Source of the DNA: Sipunculus nudus | Taxonomy: Eukaryota; Annelida; Sipuncula; Golfingiida; Sipunculidae | Direction of reading: 5' to 3' | DNA: 64,000 nt | Assembly (NCBI GenBank): GCA_026874595.1 | Contig: CM049314.1 | Location: forward strand, 4,293,729 to 4,357,728 | In this document: positions 37,383-49,604 of the stretch, piece after piece | How the letters are laid out: each line of letters starts with the position of its first letter | Numbering within the stretch: position 1 is the first letter of the stretch | Made by a program: the position numbers and the translations under genes | The notes under the pieces: generated by a model | What the model saw: only the letters and a program-made list of their open reading frames with translations | Told to the model about the DNA's origin: nothing | The model's database searches: none

Positions 37383-40300
37383 ATGGCGGCCCACGGGAGT
37401 ATGTTTAGACCGGACAGCTGTGCAGGATTTGATGACACCGACATACTTAAGAAGCCTGACGGCTGTTTCCTCAGTAAGACCCGAGTTGCGATCTTGGCTG
37501 TAGTGGTGGTTGGAGCCCTGGTCGCTATAGGGTTGGGGGTACACTATGGCAGGGGTCAGTGTCCGGCTTGTACACCCAGACCTGGTGACGATGAACAGTG
37601 GGAGCAGTGTAAGAAAATAGCTGCAGACAGAGGGGAATGTAAGAGTCATTTCAAATACCTGGTTATGCACAGCATGATTTTAATAGTGGACTTATATAAA
37701 TCAGAACACTGTTCAAGCAAATTTGAGCAAAGTCTATCAAACCATTTTAATTTCAAGTATTTCATAATAGATGTGTGTTATCACATTAATCTAAAACATG
37801 ATTTATATATAATCTCTTTTGTTCTTTCATGTCTCCCCTCTTATGATTACATTTTTTCCACTTTATGTTTCGCACTATAAAATGAACATTCAATTCTTTT
37901 CAATTCAATCATTAACCTATTATTCTTTTAAAGATTCCACATTTTCGTCCCCTATAAAGCAATTTAACATCTCAGAAAAGTCTATTTAATTTCCAGGTTT
38001 GTGTAACTCTACCTCCACAACAAACAAAATCACGAGGCTGAGACTAAACAAAACGCTTGTACCAAGTCACTATAACGTAGAACTGAAACCAGACATTTAC
38101 CTTCCTCATCCGGGGTTAAAGGTGGACGGCCATGTTGAAATATGGATGACGTGCGAAATAACGACTGACATGGTGGTCTTGCATATGTCGCATATAGTTT
38201 TATATGAAACTACAATGCAACTTCGTGAGGGTGGACCTGATGCGATGATGATCAGTTATACCAGCTGGGAAGAAGATAAACAGCGTCAATTCTTGAAGCT
38301 TCACCTTGTTCGGAATCTAACAGTTTGGACAGTGTATTACTTTCGTGTGGAGTTTCATGCAACTCTTGATCATTCTGATTTAACCAGATTTTATGTCAGC
38401 AGCTACAAACAAGACAATGAAACCAGGCAAGTTTATCAAACATATTTGCAACCCTTTTAACGGAAGTTTATGCAATAAAATGGTGAGATTTAGAAGAAAC
38501 ATGCATTGGATTGGTCTTAGTGGTTTTCTCCAGCCAATCACCAGATGGCGCCATGGTATAGCAGTTGTCACCCTCGGCTTAATGTCTGTATATACAATTC
38601 TCAGACTGATTGATCTCTTTAAGGTCGAGCCCCCTTAGATCAATGGCATTAAATGTGTATTTATTTGTAAAATATGAATTATTTTAAGCATGTTTTTATT
38701 TGCATTATGCCCTGGGTTCAAGTTCTTGTTCAATTGCTTGGTAAAAGAATAACCGTTCCTAAAAAATACCCGAAATATGAATCACAGCCTCGTGCTGAGT
38801 AATTTATTCATATACACATCTAGAATCAACAAGACATCCGTAAGGTGTAACATATCCATAGAATCATCGAGAATCAACAAGACACCATAATGTGTAATAT
38901 ATTCATTAATATACATTAATGGTGCGGAATAACATTCCAAACAAAACTTGATACTCTTGATAATTTATACCACTACCCTGCTACAAGTTATGATATTTCA
39001 CTTTGCCTTGTTTCATTGCCTTTTCATCTGTAATAAATTTGTTATCTGTGACAGGTATCTTGCTGTGTCCCAGTTCCAGCGCTCCTACGCGAGGAGGGCA
39101 TTCCCCTGCTTCGATGAACCCGGGTTCAAGTCCACCTTCAACATCACTCTGGTCAGAAAGACAAATTACAGCTCTATATCTAACATGGAAATCATACGTC
39201 AAGAAGACAGGTGTGTTGTATTAAAGGTTTCTCTTGTGGATCTATCAATAAGCGGGAATATTATATTGAATATAAGAGGCAAATCGTAGATAGAGATATT
39301 CATTACTCTTTTGGAAACTAGCAAATATTGTAGTATAGCTATCAGCTGTAAAGATTTGCGCAACAAGATATGGATAGCTTAAATTGGCCGTCCATAACTA
39401 AAAAAATCCTATCTAGGTTGTAAAATACTTTAAATTACATTTTTTACTAGTGATCAACTACTTTTAGAGGTGACGGCTACATAGCTGACGTGTACAACAC
39501 GACTGTACCGATGTCCACCTATCTGCTAGCGTTTGTGGTCTCAGACTTCGTACACAGAAACTACACAACACCAAAGGGGACTTTTGTGAGTAACATCACT
39601 AAACCTGATATATATCATACAGAGGCAGGTTACACAACAAATCATACATATGAAAAAAAACCCTAAGAATGCTTCAAATTTATAAATTGCACCAATGTTG
39701 CCTCATTATCATTACAACTTGATCATATAATGAATACCAATTGGTAGAAAAACATTGTAATATTATACATATTAATATCCATTTGAATTAAAACAAAGGA
39801 TATGTCTTTTTCCCAGCCTGTTAAGAAATAAATAAACGTAGGTAAAGGAGAGTCGCCTTTAATGTTATGTGTTTTGTTAGTTCCGTCACTGGTGCCGTCG
39901 AGACTACGTGGATCAGTTAGAGTACGGGTTAAGCATCAGCGGACGAATGCTTGAGTATTTTGAGAACTACACGGGCGTACCATATCCACTACAAAAGACT
40001 GGTGAAGTTATTTCTATAATTTACTCTTTCATGAACTCCGAGATGTGAACTTTGACTTGTCTGAGCACTTATTCTTATATTCACATTTTCCATAATAATG
40101 ATATTTATTCAAACAGGGAAGTCAGTTCTACGGCACCAAACACGTTCTACATGATATTTTATTCAGGACATCTAAATCTGATATCCTCGCTCCTGCGTTT
40201 CATCTATTTTGTTATAACATAACACATCGGCCTATTTTTAGAATTGTTATAATGAATGAAATAATAATGTAATAATTTAACATGTCTTACAGATCAGATC

Positions 40301-43300
40301 TCTGTGCCTGATCTCGGAGGCGCTGCCATGGAAAACTGGGGACTAGTAACCTACCAAGAGAGGGCGCTGTTGTGGAACAAAGACTACAGTACAATGCTGG
40401 ACAAGCGAAGCATTGCCGCTATTACTGGTCACGAAATGGCTCACAAAGTCAGGATTATGTCTAATTTTTACATATTATCATTAATCTTTCTTAAGTTCCT
40501 TGAAATTATGGTAACACTTTATAATAAATTGATAAATGCACATAATACGCAAAAATGCACACATTACTGGTGTATCATATGCTGTGATGAATGGAGTAGC
40601 CATTCTTCAATGTGTTCACAAAACTGTTTTTACTTTACCATATACCTCCATTCACTTAGCACCCGACAAGCTGATGTTTATTAATATTAAATAAATGTAT
40701 TGTTATTTATCAAGCACAGCGAACTCTTTACAGATTGTGACCAGTCATTACTCTTTAAACGTTTTGATCAAAACCCATAAAGAAATAATTGTATTTACCA
40801 TACTTACTGCTGCCTTCCAGTGGTTTGGAAACTTGGTCACATGTGACTGGTGGGACGACACATTCCTTAACGAGGGTTTCGCCACTTACTTCTCTCCTAT
40901 TGGCGTCAATGGCGTTCATCCAAACTGGAACATGGTAGGTGACATAAACGAGTGGCGCCTCTGTAAAACAATTCTTATTCATGGTAATGGTAATGATCTA
41001 GTGTCGATGTCAGATAATCCGAGATAATCATATATCAGATGGATAGCATAGGTTGATATGCGGCATGCTTCTGATAAAATGATAAAACTTACAACATGTT
41101 TGTTCTTTGACTTGGACCATACTTTAGAGACTCCATCTGCAGTACGTTCAGTTGCGTGTTTAAGAGTTCCTCCGATATGGAATATGAATAATGCTCACGC
41201 ATTAATGTATTAAAGTAATAATGCATTAATGTGTTATAAAATCAGTATGGTAGCTCAGACATTGATGATGGTTATAATAATCATCATTACATTATAAACT
41301 CATGAAACGCTGTACAGGACATTAAACACATTCACAGGAGGAAGATTTCATGCGTTCCTTCATGGTTATTCTAGAGTACGACGGCTACTCGACCTCCCAG
41401 CCCATCCGGCTTTCTCGCGTGGACAACAATGACGAAGCGGAGAAAGCATTCAACACTGTTACTTATAACAAGGTAGCCCTGTGTCCCACAGACTGGACAG
41501 AACGCCCGTCAATTAACTGAAATGTCATCATCTCCCTGAATTCAGATATATGCGCGTACAAGTAAACTGCACGTAACGTTTTGCATATCGGTATTCCGTA
41601 ACAGTTTTTGATTTGTTCAAACCTCAAAATGTAAAGTTAGTTCTTTGCATAATTATTGTTACAGGATCTGTCTTTATTTAATCATGTATTGATATTTTAC
41701 CCCAGATTTGCTCCAGTTTATAACACGGGAATAATTTAATGGCTATAAACATTACTAAACTACTTTTACAAGGACAGTACAGCAACACTTTACATCTGTT
41801 GTTTAATTAAGGTTGATGTTTTGCTTCAGGGTGCCGCCGTGCTACGAATGATAAACTATTTCCTGGGCCGTGATACTTTCAGGAGAGCCATGAATGTAAG
41901 TCAACGATAAAAAAAAAACGATAGCTTGTTTAAGATAATAATAGAAGTATTATCCAATTCTTAGGGAATCCTTTGCATTATCGACTCATTCCAGTATACA
42001 AGTCGGTAGCTCGAGAGACTAGTAACGTAATCGTCATATTCCAAATGGAAAGTTTCTAGATTCATATAATTAAACAGCAATTGGAAATATATTTTTATGA
42101 TACTTTAGGAAATGCATGTCATATTTCCAGCGGTACCTATCAACACACAAGTTCAAAAATGCAAAGATAACCGACCTGTATGCAGCATTACAAGCGGTAC
42201 GTATAAAGTGGACTTTCTTCATTCTTTTGAAATAGCTCGCAACAGTTGTCTGCAATTACAATTGAGTTACATTCAGACGAATTAGGCCAAAAACAAATAA
42301 AAGGTATGGTTCTCAGGCACCGCCCGCGTCAACTTTAACACCCCGCATCAAAAAATTTTATTTTGATTTTTATCTTTCAAGAAGATAAATAAACCAATTT
42401 TTGTATTGTTTAGCAAAAAAAAATGTTGATTCCATGCTTTCCCCTGATCATGTGGCATTTTTATCGAAACATCCAAAAAAAGGTCAAAAATAAAATACCG
42501 CCCGCCCGCACTGATTTCTGAAAAAAAGTGCCGGAGAACCAAACCTTATTTTTTGTTGGCCTTATAATGTCACAATTACAATGTTTGGCTGGATGTGGTA
42601 TTCAGATAGATTTAAACAAATTGCTTTTATAAATTAAGCATAGTCACATCTCGTAGAAACTAAATTTACGCGCAACGAGGGCGTCCGGATATGAATAAAA
42701 AAAACGTGATGAACAACGAGAGTCGCACCTTTGAGGCATTATATTTGGGTTAATTCTACCCAACCTTGTATCGTCGAAGGTCGCATGATTTTGAATTTCT
42801 ATATCTAGCAAGCTGAGGAGGACAGCAATGAATCCTGGGATACAAGTAAAAGAAACATCTCACTGATCATGAAGACATGGCTGGAACAGCAAGGATACCC
42901 GATAGTCACTATCACCGATAGAGGGAGCGGCAAGTACTTCCTGTCACAGGAGCACTTCCTGTATGACCCGGAGAATAAACCTCATCACGATTCAAAATGT
43001 GGGTATGTGATAATTGTTAGTATTCCTGGCGATGTGTTACTTTGAGTGACTGAAAATGTATTGTGATTGGAGGAAAAGCATAATAAAAATAGCATTACGT
43101 CTCAATGTGCGTAATATGCTTAAGATATAAACATTAGTTTACACTGGTATCTATCGCAAGTCTATTTCCAATAATACAAATTGAATGTTGTTATTTGTCG
43201 AAGGCATAATTAAACAAATCAAATGGATATAACTAACTAGATAGCACACGGTTCTTCTAATTTTATTAAATGCCCAATTACCCTTTGTGTCGCAGGGATG

Positions 43301-46300
43301 GTTTTATATATTCCACAGCTTCACATGGAATATTCCATTCACTCACTCCACACGTAATCAGCTGCAGAACAACCAATCAACATTAACCTGGGTCTACCGG
43401 GGAGATTTGGGTAAGGATTTTGTTCTCCAGATATCTGTATTTAATAATTCGTATTTAAATAACAGAAAGTGGAAGGTGACCACATATATACCCCGCCAGG
43501 TTCATACTAAAACTGTTTTGTGTAACAAAGATAAGTGTCTGTTACGGTTCACCAACACATGTCTGGATCACAGGTGAAATCTAGAACAAAGGACGTCCTG
43601 AATCCAGTGAATGACTATATCACTCTACCGAGAAAACATATGAACATATCTCGAAAGTACTTTTTACATGTTTTATTTTAACGGAACAAGTCAATTGATC
43701 GTGTTTGTTATTGCAGAGGTGGCTACCAATGACTCGCTGTTCATCCTAACAAATTATCTTCAGCAAGGATTCTTCCGTGTCAATTATCAGGATATACTGA
43801 GACAGAGGATAATTAACCAACTTAATACAGGGCATAGAGTAAGTACCAACAAATATATATGTGACGTATCAACAAACATATACCAAATAAAATATAGCTG
43901 ATTGGTAAGTTAATCTGTATTGTTACCGATTTATACAACAAGGCGGGTTTGCAAGATATTTCATCTGAGAGGTGACTGTTAGATTACCTGATAAATACTT
44001 GAAATTTATTTTATTGATTTTTACAAGTGTCAAGTTACAGACTAAATACTCGAAAAGGAAGTTAAATTTGCGTCGGTACATAAAATTTATTTCAAGCATT
44101 AATATGTATAACGGTTTGAAATATAATTATTCATGGATATACTTTTAAATAATCTGCCCTTTTCAGGTTTTCAGCGTTATAAACAGAGCGCAGTTAATTT
44201 CAGATACCTTGAACCTAGCAGCGTAAGTAATTAGGAACTTATGTTAACATTGGTATAGGAACGTATATCATAATAGGAAATGTCAACCATAGTCCTACCT
44301 AACTGGAGAATTTTTTTTGTGGTCCAAAAAGCATTATTCCGCACTTAACTTTTCCAATACACATCCCCTCAGTACCAGACTCTTTCTACAGGTAGATTCG
44401 TTTCATTATGCTGCCCTCTGGGACTTTATTAGCAGCTCACCCTTTCTGACCACTGAAAGGTTTCCCACTTTCTCGAAACCGTTCACGAGGGTAACATTTT
44501 GCGTATACACCATTACCCGGATGTGACAGGTTGCATGCCGAAGTTATGATTTTACTGCTTATAAAATTAAAAAGTCGATTTTGCAAAATGCACAAAGGCA
44601 AGTGTAGAATAAGAGTCTGAATATCATAGTTCCTCCTTTCCAGGGCTAATAAAATAACAGAAGTGGATGCCATCAAAATGACGGAGTATTTAATTAATGA
44701 GACGGATTACCTTCCCTGGTACGTCTTTAACCGCCGGGTTGACTTCTACAACAGAATGTTTTATAATACACAGACGTATGAGAGCTGGCAGGTGAGAACT
44801 TATATTCTATGTACTGAATTATTTCAGTTGATAATTTTAAGTTCATAACTGATCTCACTTACGTGTTCGTATTATAACCCCATCCACCCGTTAATCATGC
44901 TAAAAAAACATGTATGAATGGTGTGTCATCCATCGTTTATATACTAGATCTCACTGAAAACTGATGAATGTACACTAAAGTTGGCATTAAAAAAAGTCAT
45001 ATGTAAATGTAAATGACAATGTTTGTTTCAGCGCTACATGCTGCACAGAGCTGTGGCATTTGTATACAATCATATCGGATGGGATGATTCAAACGAAAAC
45101 GAACATCAAGAGAAGTGAATATCTTATGCATTCTAAAACCCAACTAACAACGTCGTAATAAAATGTGCTTCCATCGATTAAGTTTTGCTGCAGCAAACAT
45201 TCATATTTAATAATTATAAAATCCGTTGATAGAAAAGTATAATCAGGAATCTGCATTCTATGGTATACAAGCTATCGCCATGTTGGGGGGTCGGTCCCTT
45301 TTGTGGAAATCTCCTAAAAGCGTGTTTGCACTCATGCTTGGCCATGTTCCGAAGTTCACTTGTGCATTAGTGACTGTATATTTATGAATATTCCCTGGTG
45401 ATGTTCCTGTGACGGATAAACACCAACATCTAACCGATGCTAAATTGGCCCACTCCCAAAATGCTTGATCATTTCATGAGATTCCATCATGATTGCGAAT
45501 GTTATGTTGTAAACACATACACAGAAACAAGCACACAAACAAATAGAGGCGAACGCCTACGGTTCGGGCGGTGGCACACTTTCTGGCCTCAGGTAAAAAC
45601 GTATTGTGTGATGTGGTACGTATACATAATACAAAGTTAAGTACAGTTATGCAAGAGTAAATTACCTTTAACTGAATTTAAATGTCCTATTTATTCTTCG
45701 TCACTTTGTAATATTTACACATTGTATAAGGAATTCCAGTTTTGAATGATAATGCTTACTGGATCACTTTTTAAAACAAAACTGTTTCCATTTGCGCCTA
45801 CACTCGTAAATGGGTAAACGAGAAGACATATATTGTGCTTTAGTTGATTTAGCAAGTCTTCCTAAAAGAAATGGAGGATTGGCCTAATTTTACCCCGAAT
45901 CCTTGAGTTCATGCAGACCCTATGCGGAAAAAAAACACACCTATGTCGAATTTCACGGACACACGGAAACATACGAATTTTACGGACACAAAATTATAAA
46001 GTTACAAAATATTTTACGCATACACACATACACGCATATACGTGCACATTGAAATGCAGTTTAATTATGATAATCTTATACAATGCTGTGTCTGCTGTAG
46101 ATACCTGCGTTCGCTCATCCTTTCCTACGCCTGTTCCCGAGGTTATAGCGACTGTAGGATGCGGGCCCGACAGCTATATCACCAGTTTATGCAGAACGAC
46201 ACTGTCAATCCGTGAGAATTTGTCTTCGCTTCTAGTTTGCATTTACCTTGATATAAACTTCCGATAATGTTATACAAAATTTATATGTTGTATAAAAATA

Positions 46301-48250
46301 TGAATTTGTCAAGATCTGTAAAAGTGACACTTTGCAGTTCATTAATTATCATCCATTTTGTAAAAAAAAAAAAATGGTTGCATCTCAATATACAACTATC
46401 CAAGATCTTTCAGAGTCGTTCATTCTTAAGTGAAATGTTAACATTTTAGACATTATAAATACTGGTTCACATTTTTTGAATGAAGTATATCCTATCATAC
46501 ACATTTTAAAAGTGGTAATTTTTTATCGATGCATAATACTCAATTAGGATGTACTATTGTTTCAATAAAAAGTGAATACAGAACCTAGTATTATTGGGGG
46601 ATATATGCCATATATTTGATTGCAGTATCTAATTATATATGTTTACCAAAATACTCCTGTAGTTCTTAAATGGATGACGTCTGGTTATATAACGTTTATT
46701 ACATTATTTTATGTGTAATGAGAGCTCAGTCTAAATTGAAGCAACTAATCTATTTATACCGCTGTAGTATATCTCCTAACCTGAGAGAAGTTGTATACTG
46801 CGAGGGTATTAAGTCTGGAGGTAGCGAAGAATGGGACTTCGCCTACCAGATGCACGAGAAGAAATACCAAGGATATGTCTGGAGAGAGAAGTATTCGCTT
46901 AAGAATGCCCTAACGTGTTCAAGAATTCCCTGGATTCTAAGAAAGTTGGTAATAGTATTGTAGAGACGCCATGTCTATATTTACCATTCAAGAAGCGTTT
47001 TCCGAGTATCCGCCGTCTATTAAACTAGAGATAATCCCTAAATCCGTTCGAGAAAACGCTGCTTACACAACACACAAACTGCTCGTTTTGTTAATATACA
47101 CGTGTTTTATCATTTTGGGAAGGAAGGGGGGGGGGGGGACAAAATAATCCTAACACAATGAACAAGGTCAGACAAACCACGGTTTTGCAAAAGACGGGTT
47201 TTCCACTAGTGGTCTCTACTAGTCCTTCTCAGGCACACACACAGCCAACCACCTTCGGTTAGAATTTCCCCAATTGTTATCATTACTGCATTTTACATAA
47301 ACAATCTCATTCCTCCAGCACAGAGACATTATCAGGACATTTCACTTCAGGAATTACCTAGAGTTCATTCAAATGTAAGCCAGAAATTACATGAAAGGTA
47401 TGTTAAGAAACTTGTTTGGAATTGTGAGGACCCTTGCCGCGAATCCTCCTACATGTATTCATCCGTTTTGCGGACGATGTAAACAACATTATTATTCAAA
47501 AATTATTCCTTCTTTGCGTCGTACGATTTGCCGCCTTAACAGAAGTGTCAGTTATTAAAACTGGAAAGGACCGAACATTTCCCCTGGACCCGAACGAACG
47601 GTCCTGCTCGACCAGCGACATTTGCTACTTTGATTTCTTAATACATGATATCAGTTCTGTAAGAAATCGTGTCTAATTATATTTACCATTGATAAAGGTT
47701 ATACGTTGCAGTATAATTTATCGGAGACTCAGATTATTAAAATTTTAATATAAATCCTTGTTTTGGTCTGTTTTCAGATATTTAAAGATAGTTGTTGATT
47801 GGATGTCGACCTCATTGATACAGCGGATCGCTATGAATCCAGCTGGTATACAGGTCGTTACGGATTTTGTGATGGCCAGATGGAACGACTGGCCCAGTGG
47901 GTAAGTCAAGCAATGTTTACTTAACCATGGAACGCTTGCGTTTTTATCAGGGGCTTCTATACAGGGATGGGGGAATATATGTCAACCCACTCTTCGCAAG
48001 AGGAGATAATCAATATAACCACCCCCACCTTCTTTTAAGAAAACTAAGTATTTTTTGGAAATTAAATATATCAATAGATAGAATAATATACTTTAGTTTG
48101 ATTTATTTATTATTGAGTCACAGATTTATAAACATATATAAAATATTATTTACCTGAGTCTGGTTTAGAATTAATCTATTCTGAAACCATAATATACATT
48201 TTCTTTAAACTTATACATAGCTGTATCATATTTGCCATGGGGCATAAAGG

Positions 48251-48284
<34 letters not shown>

Positions 48285-48970
48285 CGGAAAATGTAATAAT
48301 TCAATATTAATTGAATTATACAAGTCGTCCCCGCCTCGCCCGCGAATCGTCCCCGGACGGCAATGGTTAAGATATTTGCGCTTGAAATATTATTTCATTC
48401 TCCATAAAATGATGTAATCTTTTTTTTCAAACTAGCCTTAGCAAATCAAGCATCCTGACAACCCTGACTTCAACATATTCCACAAAGCATGAGCTGAAGA
48501 AGGTTAGATTCTACAATTATAGTTTCAAATTACTTATATCCTCGATACAGATTATTTTTATACAGATAGTTCGGCTTGCGTAAATGTAAATGTTTATACA
48601 CCTTCTGTTTATGCACAGGCTTATATCATTACGAGTGTTACTTCTTGAATGTTGGTTTATAATTAATTAAAAAAAAAATTTATATAGAAACAGAGAAAAT
48701 TAAAGTGGCCAAAATTTAAGGATGGGATGTTTTTAATAGTTTGAACACTGGGTGAAAATGTTTCCGGACGACGCCATGAAGAAGACTTACGACAACATCC
48801 GGGCAACGATCAACAAGAACATCAGATGGATGGAGAAGAACGAGGAACCGCTCAGGGACTGGTTCATGTCAGTCAATAACAAACAAACAAAAGCTAACTC
48901 GGCGGCCGAACTTACTTTACTTCAAGCCGATCTGGCTAATACGGACGAAGCACAACTTTTTCAAGTGTAA
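37383..48970 (+). CDS. Membrane aminopeptidase N-like M1 metallopeptidase, gene 2 (21 exons, 1006 aa)
   Basis: Tandem paralogue of gene 1. Exons: 37383-37638, 37997-38426, 39055-39210, 39468-39585, 39881-40001, 40293-40447, 40821-40934, 41338-41472, 41830-41895, 42131-42196, 42809-43002, 43319-43410, 43717-43838, 44167-44222, 44644-44791, 45032-45114, 46101-46211, 46768-46944, 47778-47900, 48436-48502, 48740-48970. The joined frame is 3021 nt with no internal stop. Intron 2 has a GC donor (CCAG then GCAAGT); the others are GT-AG. Signal anchor about 35-54, Cys-rich stalk, PCFDEP, HEMAH 407-411, zinc ligand E430, catalytic Y493 in TYNKGAA, GFFRVNY, helical C-terminal domain. The GAMEN motif is changed to AAMEN (371-375). 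The start has A at -3 and an in-frame TGA 27 bases upstream. All introns are below 1 kb. Expected role is a cell-surface aminopeptidase, but the altered anchoring motif may change its specificity or rate. Confidence 0.93.
40293..40934 (+). other. Gene 2 active-site exons 6-7 (AAMEN, HEMAH-X18-E)
   Basis: Exon 6 (40293-40447) encodes [10 protein letters not shown], where gene 1 has [10 protein letters not shown], so the first residue of the G-x-M-E-N motif is Ala (codon GCT). It ends with HEMAHK. Exon 7 (40821-40934) begins WFGNLVT and contains [11 protein letters not shown] with the third zinc ligand 18 residues after HEMAH. Zinc ligands, general base and the MEN part are intact, so the enzyme is probably active but with a modified substrate N-terminus pocket. 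Confidence 0.9.
42285..42561. mobile_element. 277-bp MITE-like element in gene 2 intron 10
   Basis: Terminal inverted repeats of about 35 bases: the left end GGCCAAAAACAAATAAAAGG continues to GGTTCTCAGGCAC, and the right end read inward is GGCCAACAAAAAATAAGG continuing to GGTTCTCCGGCAC. The element is flanked by TTA at 42282-42284 and 42562-42564. A 3-bp TTA duplication and GG-starting ends fit PIF/Harbinger-type elements. It has no coding capacity. A chance 3-bp match cannot be excluded, but the long inverted repeats are clear. Confidence 0.75.
48253..48280. repeat. (AT)n microsatellite, gene 2 intron 19
   Basis: Fourteen AT dinucleotides in the intron before exon 20 of gene 2. Confidence 0.95.
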
Positions 48971-49598
48971 ATTGAATTAGAGACAATGAACAAAAAAAAA
49001 ACTTAACTGACGAAATGCAAAATTGGACTTAAACACGTTTAATGCTTGCAAATTATATTTTAAACACACCAGTGATGATCATCAACAGGTTCAATGTACA
49101 CAAACTACGTATACTGCCCTTCAATGTAAAAAAAGATCACTTCACATAGCTTAATCTTTTATATGTAAAACTAACACATTTATACTGATAATCGGGCATG
49201 GTTGGGCACAGGTGAATTCGAGAACACCTATATTAAACATATATATATAAGAAAGTACAAATACAAACCATAGTGTAAACACATTCATAATGTCAGTACT
49301 TTGTAGTACTCATTATCTTTTCTCAGATACAAAATATTTTGATGAATTTATTTGAATTAAAATTATTATTTCAAATGAACCTATTGCGTTTGTTCATTTG
49401 TTGCCCTGGTTTCCTTTGTCTGGAAAAATCAATATTATGTTTACTCTCAAATCAAATATGGTTATGCAGGTCTGTACCATGTATCGGATCCAGGTGTGAG
49501 ATGCATAGGATTTCGTTTCTTTGGAAAGCAGTCATGTTGTAAATTACATTTTTTTTGTATTTTGAGATATGTATACATAAATCGTCATTCGACGAAAA

Positions 49599-49604
49599 AA
49601 TAAA
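49599..49604 (+). promoter_or_regulatory. Poly(A) signal candidate for gene 2
   Basis: First clear AATAAA after the gene 2 stop codon, about 630 bases downstream. Tentative, because no cleavage site or transcript is available. Confidence 0.35.

Noticed and set aside
38393-38638. 81-codon frame overlapping the end of gene 2 exon 2
   Set aside because: It only opens by reading through the GC-AG intron; the exon 3 join restores the conserved APN sequence.
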